Shown here: piece by piece, positions 18,922 to 29,837 of the stretch | How positions within the stretch are numbered: position 1 is the first letter of the stretch | Layout of the letters: every line of letters starts with the position of its first letter | Source: Anthracocystis setariae | Lineage: Eukaryota > Basidiomycota > Ustilaginomycetes > Ustilaginales > Ustilaginaceae | Direction of reading: 5' to 3' | Assembly: GCA_928724745.1 (NCBI GenBank) | Contig: CAKMXJ010000039.1 | Location: forward strand, 434,001-498,000 | Length of the DNA stretch: 64,000 bases | Made by a program: the position numbers and the translations under genes | The notes under the pieces: generated by a model | Seen by the model: only the letters and a program-made list of their open reading frames with translations | What the model was told of the DNA's origin: nothing | Databases searched by the model: none

Positions 18922-19989
18922 GACGGGAGAAGAGTGTCGAGGGTCGTGCTCCTCGAGAATGTAGTTGGAAAGACACTGTTTGTGAGTGTTGTATGAAGCG
19001 GACTTGCAATGGCTGGGACGGCACTAGCGGGATGTTGGAAGGTTGTTTGGTCAAGGAGGATGTGAGAAGATGCGAGGGACGTGCTCATGAACCTAAATTG
19101 GTAGGTCAAGTCGAGGATACGGTGCTCTGCTTTGTCGAAGTCAGAATATCCCCAGTTTCGACCGCAAAGCCCACTAGGCTGGGGACGATAGGGCTGACGA
19201 AGTGAAAAGGAGCACAATCACAGGGATTGCACTGGACAAGTTGCAGGCACAGATACACAGGGCCGAGGGTCGAAAGACGATTTGAGGCGGTATCGAAAGG
19301 GAAAGGATTCACTGAGACAACTCAGTGACGGAGGAGATGCATATGGTGGGTGTCTGGAGTCGGAGAAACGTGTTGAGGCCGGTGTGTGTTGGCGTTGAGT
19401 AGCAGAGCTTGGACGTAGACACGAGAAGACCGAATGTGGTGAATGTCGAGAACCACAAGTCGGCCGGTTCGAAGTGATCGAACGCAGTGAGCGGATGGAG
19501 GTAGATGTACTGACGATTCAATCGTCGGGATAACAGTGCCGAAACAAGGAGGTGGTAGTAGCTACGACGGTGATGACGACAAGGAGAGCCTTTGAATTAT
19601 CGGACCTAGTTGAGGCTGAGGTGGATGGGCGGTAAATCTAAGCAGCTGAGGATAATTTGACAAGAGGCCTCTGAGAGGGCAATCAAGGCATGGATCCAGG
19701 TTATGTTGGAGGGACACGAGCAGGGCAAACGCACAGTGTTGAAGCGGGCTGTTCTCATTCTAATTATTATTATTTTGTTTGCTTGATACTGTACTGCTCA
19801 GCATGGACCACGTAATGTGCCGTTACTGAACTGTATTGTACTGTACCATGCTGTAGTGGATTTCACCAGTCATGTTCGTGTCCGTGTTTGTATTGGCACG
19901 AGCGAGTCAGGAATACAGTAAGGCAGCGGCACTTGACCGTTAGGCACGCTTTCAGTTTTTTAATTCTTTCCTTTTTTCTCTTGGGAGAA

Positions 19990-20026
19990 TTTTTTTTTTT
20001 CCTTTTTTTTTTTTTTTTTTTTTTTT
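19990..20026. repeat. Long T tract
   Basis: Eleven T, two C, then 24 T. Homopolymer run in the gap upstream of WC-2. Confidence 0.95.
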
Positions 20027-20610
20027 CCTGGATGGATTGCATTTCGGGATCAGAGCCGCAGTGTCCCTCGTCGCACGTTCGCGACACCAATTAAATAGCA
20101 GCGGTCACAGCGTGCCGAAGATAGACTACGATTAGTTGCATGTACAACCAAACTAACTCGAATGTCGATCAAGGCTGGCTCGCACTATCTTACGGGGCTG
20201 TTGGAACAGTTTTATGAAGCGCGTGACCTCAAGCCAGCGCGGTGGTATGACACCAAGAATGAGCCTGGAAGTTGCAGCGTGGATTCGTCCTCCATATGCA
20301 GACTGCACCGTGCTTGAAATGGTCCAATGCTGTAGCCGACAATACTGTATGTCGACAAGTGAAATTCTTGTCCGTCTCGCTCCGTATCAGCCGAGCCGCG
20401 AAGCTGATTCGTGGCAAAAAAGAGAAAGAAATTCAAGCCAGATACAATCCCTGTTCTCTTCTTTTCTTGGAATTGGCTCTGACGCAAGCGACAACTGTCG
20501 TGCAAAAGGGTCTGTTTAGAACCCTAGGGTCCTTCCCTCGAACCTATTTTGTTCTTCAAATCCAATACAGTAAAATCTTCTTGGCACTATCACAGTCCGT
20601 AAAAAGAAGG

Positions 20611-20629
20611 AAAAAAAAAAAAAAAAAAA
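20611..20629. repeat. A tract (19 A)
   Basis: Homopolymer run of 19 A in the same gap. Confidence 0.9.
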
Positions 20630-21601
20630 CTCCAAGAATTAGAAGCAATCGCCTGCCGGGGTTTGGTTTCAGCGATTACACTGCGGTGCGTGAAATCGAA
20701 TTACAGGGTTACTACACCGCACCGGTCGCACCTCCTTACTCGGTGGCTAGCAAGCGTCATTGCCCTGCTGCGGCCTAATGATCCAATCGATGACGCCACC
20801 AGAACCACAAGACTGTATTCAAGACCGGCGACTGGCTTGCAGGGTGCAGCAACTTTCTTGTAATAATGCCCGTCTTCCAACTCGCAGAGGCAGACCGAAT
20901 TGCTCTCTTCATAGACCAACTTCCACGATCAGCAAAGGTGCCGGAACATGTGGACTCAAGATTGAGTGAAGCACCGAGAGCAAGCATCATGTCGCCTTTC
21001 CTTGTGCTCCCGTTCGCTCCACTGTCACAGTGATACTACGAGGGTGCCCATGCGTCCCAAGCGTCCAGCAATTTTCTATCTGGGTACACAATTCATCGAA
21101 AATGGTGTACTACAGTACTGTACATTTGGGCTTTCCCCACTTGATGGTTCCCCGTCGCTTTCAACACAGTGACTGCTCTTTCAACGATTGTCACTGAACG
21201 AAACAGCATATGTGACCCTGGCCGAGCGTCGGTTTAGAAAAAGTAAGTCAAGGTTTGCATTCGATCTCGTGTTACAGAAACGCGAAAACCACTGCTGAGA
21301 GACTTGCGTAAAGAGCCCAAACGCGACTCGGCGTCTTCCAGTGCTACTGAACTGTACTACAGTACTCAAACTCTATCCGCACACCGTACCACCGCAACGG
21401 GTCTCGGGGCTCTCATCACGAGCATCGAGCTTCGCATTGTGAAACACCGAACACACCTTTATAGGTTCAAGAGCGTGGGAGTGAAATCTTCTTGACCCCA
21501 CCTTCGGCTATCCAATCCGACGTTGTACGCCACTGCATCCGCCACAGTCACACAACCCTCGATTGCGTTTCAAAGACAAAGGCATCCTCCTGGGTTGCCA
21601 G

Positions 21602-23287
21602 CTAATCCTGCTCGTCTTCGTCTTCATCGTCTGTAACTGCGAGTGCGTCACCCATCACCTGTCCCTCGACGATCAGATTGGCCCCCTGTGAGAGCCCGTC
21701 GACGTTCTGAAGTTGATCAGCCCCGAACTGTGCAAACTCGATCCGTTTCCTCGGGTAGCCCGTCACGAGGCTAAACTTGTAGACGTGCTCATAAACGCTC
21801 GGCTTGACAATCTGACCGGCCGCATCACCAGCCTCGTCGACAGCCGATCCCGACTCGAGAAAAGCGAATACGCTCTCGACCGTGTCCGTTAGCGAGAAGC
21901 GTCGAGTCAGCGTCTTTCCGCTAGGCAGACGGAAGCTGAATCGAAGCGAGTCCTGCGTTGTAGGCTCCTTGGGCACGAGGTTGCGAAGCGCCCACTTCTG
22001 CCAGGCTTGCTGCTCACTCTGCTCAAGCCTCTTCCTCTCCTCCTCCTCGCGCAATCGCTGCGCTTCGAGAGCCTTCTGTCGTTCCTCCTCTCGCTTCTGC
22101 TGAATCCTCTCGGCATCTCTACGGCTAGCTTCTTGGTATGCCCGGTCCTGTTCGGCCCTGAGCTCGCGCTCCATCTCGCGACGATGCTTTTCGGCTCGCA
22201 GGCGATCAAGGTAGGTGCGGGTTCTCGGCAAGAGCACGTCTGAGATGTGCGATACGATCTCGCCGGCGGACGTCGCAGACGAAGGCGATCCTTCCAGCCT
22301 GGACAGGACCGCTGCTCGTGCTGAAGCGGTGGAGGCTGCAGAAGATCGGTTCGACGTCCGTGGAGGTTGCAAGGCAATGAAGGCCACGAATGGATAAGTG
22401 CTGGCTTGTAAGGTGGTTGCCACTTGGTATGCCTCGCGCTCCCGCACATCGCCACCCCAGACGATGAAGTCATCCCTCGAAAGCAACTCTACCAGGTCGT
22501 TGTCGGTAAGCGTGTTCTGTTTGAAGCGCTCCACATCGCCGTGCTCCTTGCTCACCAAGATGATGGCCAGAATCTTGATTTGCTCCTTGGCGGCGCGAAG
22601 TGCATCTGCATAGCCGCCCACAAAGAAAGGAGGTAGCCTTTTCGGGGCAGGTGCTCGAGTGTTGGGATCGACCCCGTCTGGTGACGAGGTGACAGAGCGC
22701 GAAGTGGTACCCCCCGTCTCTGTCTCAAGTTCGCGTACAAACCGTTCTGCGGCCGTGCGTGGGTCGGACCGGTGAGCACCGCGACTGCTGCCTCCCCCAC
22801 CGAACAGTGCTCGGATCCTCAGGACACGTGCGAGGAAGAGCAAAAGGCTAGAAGCTAGCGAGAATGGAAACGTCAAAGCGGTCCAAATCATCTGGGCTAC
22901 GCTCATTGTGCCATTGTCGGCTGGACGACCATAGGGCCGCAAGCCGGCCCCGCCCGGCAGACTGCTTGGTGCGGCGGTAGCGCGGCCGTATATTTGTCTT
23001 GACGAGTTGAATCCGGATACGGACTGTTGTTCGCCTTCCATGGAACGGCGAATGCGAGGATCCTGGGCAAACGACCTCGCGATGGCTTCATCGTCGGCGC
23101 CACTTCGTCGGCGTTCTGCAGTGCTATCCTCTTCCACTAGTCTAGCAGCTCGCGTGACGTCCCAGCCCTCCACTTCGAGCAGAGTCGCTAGCACGTCTTC
23201 ATCTGGGACGGAGCTGCCAGAGCTCTGAAGGATTGATCGCAGACTTGCGATGGCATCTTGCTGACTACCCGAGCGCTGGGTCGTCAT
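21602..23287 (-). CDS. UBX-domain protein, FAF2/UBXD8-like
   Basis: 561 aa. Such proteins sit in the ER or lipid-droplet membrane by a hairpin and recruit Cdc48/p97 to ubiquitinated clients. Visible order: N-terminal UBA-like helices (residues 8-52, ending EGWDVTRAARLVEED); a hydrophobic stretch 133-158 (MIWTALTFPFSLASSLLLFL) that fits the hairpin anchor; a UAS thioredoxin-like region (about 215-345, with LSRDDFIVWGGDV and STYPFVAFIALQPP); an Arg/Glu-rich coiled coil (about 350-425); and a UBX domain (about 440-540: LRFSFRLPSGKTLTRRF, YKFSLVTGYPRKRIEF). The Cdc48-contact loop reads YPR instead of the usual FPR, a mild change. An acidic tail ends the protein. ATG at 23287; divergent from PWP2. 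Confidence 0.88.
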   Translation of the reverse strand: MTTQRSGSQQDAIASLRSILQSSGSSVPDEDVLATLLEVEGWDVTRAARLVEEDSTAERRRSGADDEAIARSFAQDPRIRRSMEGEQQSVSGFNSSRQIYGRATAAPSSLPGGAGLRPYGRPADNGTMSVAQMIWTALTFPFSLASSLLLFLARVLRIRALFGGGGSSRGAHRSDPRTAAERFVRELETETGGTTSRSVTSSPDGVDPNTRAPAPKRLPPFFVGGYADALRAAKEQIKILAIILVSKEHGDVERFKQNTLTDNDLVELLSRDDFIVWGGDVREREAYQVATTLQASTYPFVAFIALQPPRTSNRSSAASTASARAAVLSRLEGSPSSATSAGEIVSHISDVLLPRTRTYLDRLRAEKHRREMERELRAEQDRAYQEASRRDAERIQQKREEERQKALEAQRLREEEERKRLEQSEQQAWQKWALRNLVPKEPTTQDSLRFSFRLPSGKTLTRRFSLTDTVESVFAFLESGSAVDEAGDAAGQIVKPSVYEHVYKFSLVTGYPRKRIEFAQFGADQLQNVDGLSQGANLIVEGQVMGDALAVTDDEDEDEQD

Positions 23288-24022
23288 GCTGGTGACTCGG
23301 TCCGGGGACTGGACCTCTTATTGTGGCTGCGTCACAGTTCTTTCTCTAAGTGCTTAAGCGTCGTTATTATCCTGCTATCCCTAGATTGTCGAAGCTTCTC
23401 GATGGAACCGAATTGCGTTCTGTACTTCTCCCACAAGCTCGGTCGAACGAAATGCATGTACCGTCAAGGGCGTGTGTTACGTTGTTGAACGAGCCAGCCC
23501 CGCCTCAGCGAAGAATCTTGCAATGACTCCAACTACGTCCTGCAAGGAAAGAGATGCCGTACAGATCAGATGGTGGAGACGCTGGTGGAGGAAGAAAGCA
23601 CACCAGTAACGCTGTATGCACGAACCGTGTTCAACCCTCCACCTCACCAGAAGGCGCGCCGAGTGTTGGGCCCCGTGCGCAATCACCAGCGCTGGTCTGA
23701 CACCGCACTGAGCCGCCTCGCCTCTGAAACGGCGCGGCAAATTGCACATTTTCCAAATTGGTGCTTGGAAAAGTCGGGATTCGGCGTTGAAGCTCCTTTT
23801 TTTTTTCTTCTTCTTCTTGGACTTTTTCGAGGGCCAACCGCAAAGCAAAATTTCGTCCCTTCAGATGAAGGAAGCAGACACGTTCTTCCTACCCTCCCAC
23901 GCAAAGGCTTCCACTAGCATCCACTTCGAGCGCAACCGCTCCTATATCTCTGCATCTCCAGATTCATCGTATCTGGACCTGTCAGTTGAAAAGGAGCAAT
24001 TGCTTCCAAAGCAGTCGTCGCC
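23288..24022. promoter_or_regulatory. Divergent promoter, FAF2-like / PWP2
   Basis: 735 bp between divergent start codons, with a T-rich run near 23797-23825. No additional gene supported. Confidence 0.45.
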
Positions 24023-27000
24023 ATGAAGTCGTCGTTCAAGTTTTCAAACTTGTGCGGCACCGTTTACCAGGGCGGTAACGTCGTCTTCTCCGCTGATGGC
24101 GACTCTATCTATTCACCTGTAGGCAACCGCCTCTCGATCTTCGATCTTGTTCGCAACTCCTCTACCACACTGCCCTTCGAAACAAGGAAGCCGATTGCAA
24201 GGATTGCGCTATCTCCTGCCAACAAGGCGATCGTCTTGGTAGCCGATGAAGATGGGCGCGCCCTGTTGATCAACACGCTCAGGAGGTCGCTTCTGGCGCA
24301 GATGAACTTCAAGCAGCCACTCCGTGATGCTCAGTTCTCCAACGATGGCAAGTTCCTCGCTGTCACCTACGGCAACCAGATCAAGGTCTGGAAGACGCCT
24401 TCTCACCTTGCACGCGAATTCGCCCCCTTTATCTTGCATCGCACCTACACCGGACACTTTGACGATGTGCTCAGCATTCGATGGACAAAGAACAGCAGGT
24501 AAGTCTGCCCCGCATCAATAACTAGCAGAGAACGATGCGATGCGAGACACAACCAGGACACTTCTACATGCACCATACCTGGTGTTTTCCGAGGATGTTT
24601 TCAAAAAAACTAAACTGATTTAATGAGTCTGCTGAACAATAGCAGAGAACTTCGCACCTGTCTGAGGAATCGCTGGATGGTCAGAAGTCTTGTCCGTCTT
24701 ACCATTGTCGTCTCTGCTGGCTTTCATGGTCTTCATGACCGCACTTCGAGAATTGCCTTGCTGACTCACACACGCTTTCAATCTTGTTCTATCTCTCCGG
24801 CAATGGGGTTGGGGTTGGCTGATGCAATAGGTTCTTCATCACAACATCAAAGGACATGACAGCTCGACTCTACTCGCTCGATCAGGTCGAAGGCTTCCGT
24901 CCCAAGACCTTCACCGGTCACCGCGATGCCGTCATCGGTGCCTATTTTTCCAAGGACGAGAAGACCATCTACACAGTCTCGCGGGATGGTGCCTGCTTCA
25001 CGTGGCAAGGCAAGCAGAGCGAAGAGGAAAACGAAGAGGTATACATGCGAGAAGATGACGAGGATGTTTGGCAAGACACCGAGGGCGCCAAGGGCGGCAG
25101 CTCTTCCAAGCAGGCTGATAACGCAGTCGGCCTCACTCGCTGGGGGATTGCCAGCAAGCACTACTTCATGCAGACCGGCGCCAAGACGGTCTGCGCTGCG
25201 TTCCACGAGCAGGGCTCCCTCCTCGTCGTCGGCTTCTCCAACGGCATCTTTGGTCTGTGGGAGATGCCCGACTTCAACCCCATCCACACGCTCAGCATCA
25301 GCCAGGAGAAGATCACCAGCGTGGCAATCAACGCCAGTGGAGAGTGGCTTGCTTTTGGAGCCCATCGCCTTGGGCAGCTCCTCGTGTGGGAATGGGCCAG
25401 TGAATCCTACATCCTCAAGCAACAAGGCCACTACTACGACATGAACACGGTAGGCTTCGCTTCGGACGGTTCGGTAGCGGCAACGGGCGGCGACGATGGC
25501 AAGATCAAGCTCTGGAATACCGCCAGCGGTTTTTGCACCGCCACCTTCTCTGAGCACTCCGCGTCCGTGTCGTGCATCGAGTTTGCAAAGCAAGGCCAAG
25601 TGCTCTTCAGTGCCAGTCTGGATGGCACAGTGCGAGCATACGATCTCGTCCGCTACCGCAATTTCAGGACCCTGACGAGTCCAGAGCCAGTCCAATTCAC
25701 CAGTCTCGCCGTTGATCCTTCGGGTGAAGTGGTCTGCGCGGGCAGTGCCGACACTTTCGAAATCTACATGTGGTCCGTCCAGACCGGTAAGCTGCTCGAC
25801 ATTCTGTCGGGTCACGAAGGACCTGTCTCCGGACTCTCTTTCAGCCCTGATGGCAGCGGTATTCTGGCTAGTGTCAGCTGGGATAAGACCGTCCGAACGT
25901 GGGAGGTGTTTAGGACCACCCAGAGCGTCGAGATATTCTCGCTGAACTCGGATGGTCTCGCTGTCTCGTTCCGACCCGATGGTCGCGAAATTTGCGCTTC
26001 CACCTTGGACGGCTATCTGGCCTTCTTTGACCCGCACGAGGGCAAGCAGCTCGGTGTAGTCGAATGCCGTCGGGACATCTCGGGCGGACGCAAGGTCAAC
26101 GACAAGATCGCACGTCGCAACACCGCCAGTGGCGCTTGCTTTACCACCGTATGCTACAGTGCCGATGGCGCTTGCATCCTGGCTGGCGGCAATGCCAACT
26201 ATGTCTGCCTGTACGACGTCAGGGAGCGCGTTCTGCTCAAGCGATGGGAGTTGACCAAGAATCTTGCACTTGATGGCACTCAGGACAAGCTCGATAGCCG
26301 ACGCGTGACCGCAGCTGGTGCGATTGATCTGGTCGATGACCAGGAGGACGAGGCCGACTTGCTTCCTCACGAGCGTGTCGACCGCTCACTGCCGGGTGCT
26401 CAACGCGGCGATGCTACCAAGAGGACCACCCGGGCGATTTCGCGAGCCAAATGTGTACGATTCAACCCCACGGGGCGATCGTGGGCGGCCGCATCCACAT
26501 CTGGTCTTCTCATCTTCAGCTTGGACGAACAAGCTGCATTTGACCCGCTCGACCTTGACATGGACCTCACGCCCCAAGCGGTACGTGAAGCCTCGGAGCG
26601 CGGCGAACATCTGTTGGCGGTGGTGGGAGCCTGCCGTCTCGGCGAGAAGCCTCTGATGGCAGAAGTGTACGAACGCGTGTCGGCCGCCGACATTATGCTC
26701 GTTTCGCAACAGCTTCCGCTGGTTCACCTCGCGACGGTGTTGCGCCTGATCGCAGAGCGTCTGCAGCCCAGCAGTGGCAGTCCTCACGTCGAGTTCCACA
26801 TGCGCTGGATCGCAGCCATCTTCTCGGTACGTGGGACCGAAATCAAGAGCAAGGCCGCCACCGAGTACGCACCCGTTCTCAGAGCCGTCCAAATCGCGCT
26901 GAACGAGCTCAGAGCCAACGTGAAGAGGATCAGCGACGAGAATTTGTATTCGCTGCTGTATGTGTGGAACGGTGTCACCAAGGCTGAGCAGAAGCAGGAC

Positions 27001-27051
27001 AAGCGCGGTGCAGCTAGTATGAGCGAGTTGATGGAAGTCGAAGCGCTTTGA
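24023..27051 (+). CDS. PWP2: PWP2/UTP1, U3 snoRNP WD-repeat protein (two exons)
   Basis: Subunit of the UTP-B complex of the nucleolar small-subunit processome, needed for 18S rRNA maturation. Exons 24023-24498 and 24831-27051 join across a 332-nt intron (GTAAGT donor, GCAATAG acceptor) inside an Arg codon, giving 898 aa, close to yeast and human PWP2. The start MKSSFKFSNLCGTVYQGGNV is the family signature. Two WD40 propellers follow, with repeats such as GHFDDVLSIRW, GHRDAVIGAYFSKDEKTIYT, GHYYDMNTVGFASDGS and GHEGPVSGLSFSPDGS. A charged insert at the first/second exon region (EEENEEVYMREDDEDVW) is typical. The C-terminal Utp12 helical domain spans about 740-890. The frame of exon 2 starts FFITTSKDMTARLYSLD, confirming the splice. 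Confidence 0.95.
24499..24830 (+). other. Intron of PWP2
   Basis: 332 nt, the longest intron found here. Donor GTAAGT, acceptor ATAG, phase 2. Introns of ribosome-biogenesis genes can host snoRNAs; I looked for RTGATGA/CTGA box pairs and saw only isolated CTGA motifs. Confidence 0.85.
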
Positions 27052-27296
27052 ACGCAGGTAAGCTTCACATTTCAATCGTTGTACTGTGCTGTATCTGTAT
27101 TCCGAATCTAGAGTAGTTTGTTCGACACATTCGTGATCCGTCGATGAGCCTGTGACGATATGATGGATGAACTGAGTTGATGGCGTTGTCGATGAAGGGG
27201 CGGCCCTAGCAGGGCATCAGCGTTCTTGCAACACCGGGAGCCTTCCAGTCACGAGTGCCAGGCTTCCTCGCGCCAATTTTATTCCTCTCATTTTTA

Positions 27297-27360
27297 TTTA
27301 TTTATTTATTTTTCTCTCTCTCTCTTTCTCTCTCTCTCTCCCTCTCTCTCTCTCTCTTTT
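27297..27360. repeat. (ATTT)n(CT)n microsatellite
   Basis: Three to four TTTA units followed by about 20 CT dinucleotides with small interruptions. Confidence 0.9.
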
Positions 27361-28051
27361 CTGTGTGTCGAGAAAGCTGCGGACCGGCAACCTCTCCTTG
27401 CTGGCCACCCTTTCGAGTGACAGGATGCGTTTAGTGTGTTCCTTTGAATTGGCATGGCTAGGGATTGGAATGCGGCGCTCCATTGATGCGGTACTGGCTC
27501 CGAAAGAATAAAGCGAGAGAAGCAAGCCGATTCTGCTTGGGTCAAAGCAGGCGGACCGTAGGTGTGTTTCTGACGGAAATGTACCAGGCAAGATCAGAGC
27601 GAATGGTCCAGCTGGCCTTTCCGACTGAAAGTGAACGGCAGAGTCGCGCATCGGTAAGAGGAGGGTTGCGGAGGAGCTAAAGAAACCCCCTTTTGAGTGC
27701 AACGCATGCTGCTCTGTGCTACGCCATGAATAGAGGAGCCGTCGGTCTATGTTCTCATCGATACCGAGGCCTTGGCTGCACGAGACTATGTCAAAGCGGT
27801 CCGTTCTCCTCCGGCAGACGGGGCTCGATGGATCAAATGGCCGAGAAGAGGTCTAGGCCATATCGAGGTGATCACGGATTTGCTACGCAATACAGCACAG
27901 TGAGGCAAGAAGGAACGGTTGTCAGGCACCGTCAAAAACCTTTGCGTGCATCCGACTCGGAAAGCTCAGCAAGAGCGTTCCACCGACTGGCTGTGTGGCG
28001 GAGCTCGGTCAAATAAACGCGGCCAACGTAACCAGCCAGGGCGAGGATACG

Positions 28052-28211
28052 CAGTACAGCACTGTACTGTGTTGTACTGTATCTATGTGAGGGTGGGCAA
28101 TACGACGCGGCTAGCTTTCCCTTTCGACCAAAAGTAATAGTTGAAGGGTTGATTAAAAAAAAATACAGTACCGTACTGTATATGGAGTACAGTACAGTAC
28201 ATTTACTGTAT
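28052..28211. repeat. TACTG/CAGTA repeat cluster
   Basis: Two groups of overlapping TACTGTAC, GTACAGTAC and TACTGTA words on both strands (28052-28081 and 28163-28210), so the region can fold into many short hairpins. Confidence 0.75.
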
Positions 28212-28238
28212 CAACGGTTAAACCTGAAACCGTCCAAC

Positions 28239-28253
28239 AGAACCCTAGGGTTT
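28239..28253. repeat. Telomere-like palindrome AGAACCCTAGGGTTT
   Basis: A CCCTA and a TAGGG unit meet head to head in the self-complementary core AACCCTAGGGTT (28241-28252). The 13-mer AGAACCCTAGGGT also occurs at 20518-20530. Confidence 0.8.
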
Positions 28254-28949
28254 CGCGGGTCGTAAATTAAATTGTACACAGTATCTCGAATTTGTTAGTA
28301 GAGTAGTCAAGTGCCTCGCAACGTGCTCCTTCAGAAGAGAGGAAACCACAGAGATGCAAGCTCAAGCTGGATGGAGTCAGCCTTGCAGCTCCCAGTCACC
28401 TTCGCGCAGCCAAAATTGGCGGAGAACTAAAAACGCTTTCTTCGAACGAGACAGACAGGGCCGAGTGGCGAGGCGTCACTTCCAGCACTCGAAAACTCGC
28501 TTCGGTTGCTGGTTCACGCCACCGCAACGACCGCAACCACCACCATTTTTCAAGGTCGTCGTCAGCCGCCATCAAACACCTCTGATCCCAACCTACAAAT
28601 CATCGGTCATCCCATCGTCTCCCCAACAAGACTCTTGCATCTTGGAATACGCAACCCTCTTCCAGCATTCGACTTGAAGTCTCGTAAAAGCAAGCAACGT
28701 GCACCACTCGTCGATTGACCAGCGCAGAACCACTTATCTCCGAAGTCGATCTTCTTCGGCATCTCCGATACGACTGCTTGCTGTTCGTTCGTGTCGATCA
28801 CACTTGACGCGGATCTCAGACTGAGCTGCTTCCCTCGCTTCCCTTGGCGGATCTCCAGTCCAATCACCAACCCACGATTCTGGAGACGTCCGCCATCTCT
28901 CTTCACTCCCCCCAAATTGTCATCCCTTGCGACAGCACAAACTTACTCC

Positions 28950-29759
28950 ATGCCACACAACAACTACAACCGCTCTACCCACCCGATGCGGTTGAGATAC
29001 ATCGACGCATCTACTGCTACCCAGATCGATGAGGCGCTCATGTCCGCCTCGGGCGGATTCTCAATCGATCAACTCATGGAGCTCGCCGGCCTCTCCTGTG
29101 CGCAAGCCGTGTTCGAGTGCTATCCTCCCACCAAATACCCAAACATCCTGGTGCTGTGCGGGCCAGGCAATCAGGGAGGCGACGGACTAGTGGCCGCCAG
29201 GCATCTGTATCATTTCGGATACGAACCAACTGTATGGTATCCCAAGCAGGGGAAAACGGAGCTGTTTGCAAGACTCAAGGTGCAGCTTCAAAATTTGGGC
29301 GTAACATTTATCCCGCAAGATGATTTCCAGGACGCACTCGAGGAGGCGGATGTGGTGCTCGACAGCATTTTTGGCTTTAGTTTCAAAGGCGAGGTGAGGG
29401 AGCCATTCAAAGCGCCCTTGGAGAACCTCAAGTACGAAAGCAGGATCGAGTTTGAAGCGAGGAAGAAGATGCCGCCCATCGTCAGTGTCGACATCCCCTC
29501 GAGTTGGGACGTCGAGAAGGGCAACGTCAACAAGGCGTTTACACCCAGCGTGCTGATCAGCCTTAGCGCACCCAAGCTCGGTGCGCTAGAGTTCCAAGGT
29601 AGACATTTCTTGGGCGGCCGATTCCTACCAGAGGACTTGGAAGCAAAGTTCGACCTCCAATTGCCAGACTACCCGGGCACCGAGCAAGTCGTCGAAATCA
29701 CCGGTGCCCGTCCACTCGAATCTCAAGAATCAGATCTGGATCAATCAACGTCCAGATGA
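28950..29759 (+). CDS. NNR1: NAD(P)H-hydrate epimerase (YjeF N-domain)
   Basis: Converts the R form of hydrated NAD(P)H to the S form, which a dehydratase then repairs. From ATG 28950 the product is 269 aa, near the length of cytosolic fungal epimerases; a second in-frame ATG lies at 28986 (MRLRYIDASTATQID). The Rossmann-like YjeF domain shows QLMELAGLSCAQAV, the nucleotide loop CGPGNQGGDGLVAARHL, DVVLDSIFGFSFKGEV, and SVDIPSSWDVEKGN with the Asp typical of the catalytic and cation site. No kinase/dehydratase domain is fused. The frame stays open upstream to at least 28791 without an ATG and encodes a presequence-like stretch, so a longer mitochondrial form is possible. Convergent with GYP7 (78 bp between stops). 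Confidence 0.9.
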   Translation: MPHNNYNRSTHPMRLRYIDASTATQIDEALMSASGGFSIDQLMELAGLSCAQAVFECYPPTKYPNILVLCGPGNQGGDGLVAARHLYHFGYEPTVWYPKQGKTELFARLKVQLQNLGVTFIPQDDFQDALEEADVVLDSIFGFSFKGEVREPFKAPLENLKYESRIEFEARKKMPPIVSVDIPSSWDVEKGNVNKAFTPSVLISLSAPKLGALEFQGRHFLGGRFLPEDLEAKFDLQLPDYPGTEQVVEITGARPLESQESDLDQSTSR

Positions 29760-29837
29760 ATGTACTGTAGAGTACTGGTGGAGAATGGTCTGGAATGAAA
29801 ACATGTGAATTGTTTCTTTCTTCTTTTCGGGCGGACT

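Larger units (their letters stand above)
18922..21601. promoter_or_regulatory. Large upstream region of WC-2
   Basis: 2.68 kb, the largest gap of the window, between two minus-strand genes (FAF2-like upstream, WC-2 downstream). It is AT-richer than its surroundings and holds long T and A tracts (19990-20026, 20611-20629), scattered TACTG/TACAGTAC motifs (for example near 19785-19855, 21107-21122 and 21350-21364), and the motif AGAACCCTAGGGT at 20518-20530. No coding frame is convincing; an unseen ncRNA is possible. Confidence 0.45.
27052..28949. other. Large intergenic region between PWP2 and NAXE genes
   Basis: 1.9 kb between two plus-strand genes. It holds an ATTT/CT microsatellite (27297-27360), TACTG/TACAGTAC clusters (28052-28211) and a telomere-like palindrome (28239-28253). 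The last 160 bp are open in the NAXE frame and encode a presequence-like peptide (see findings). No other gene recognised. Confidence 0.45.

Noticed and set aside
17767..18996. 409-codon plus-strand frame opposite WC-2
   Set aside because: Antisense shadow; Cys/Trp-rich improbable composition.
24499..24830. snoRNA in the PWP2 intron
   Set aside because: Single CTGA boxes occur but no paired C box (RTGATGA) at the right distance and no terminal stem.
24847..26370. 507-codon open frame antisense to PWP2
   Set aside because: Shadow of PWP2 exon 2; no recognisable motif and no reason for a second gene.
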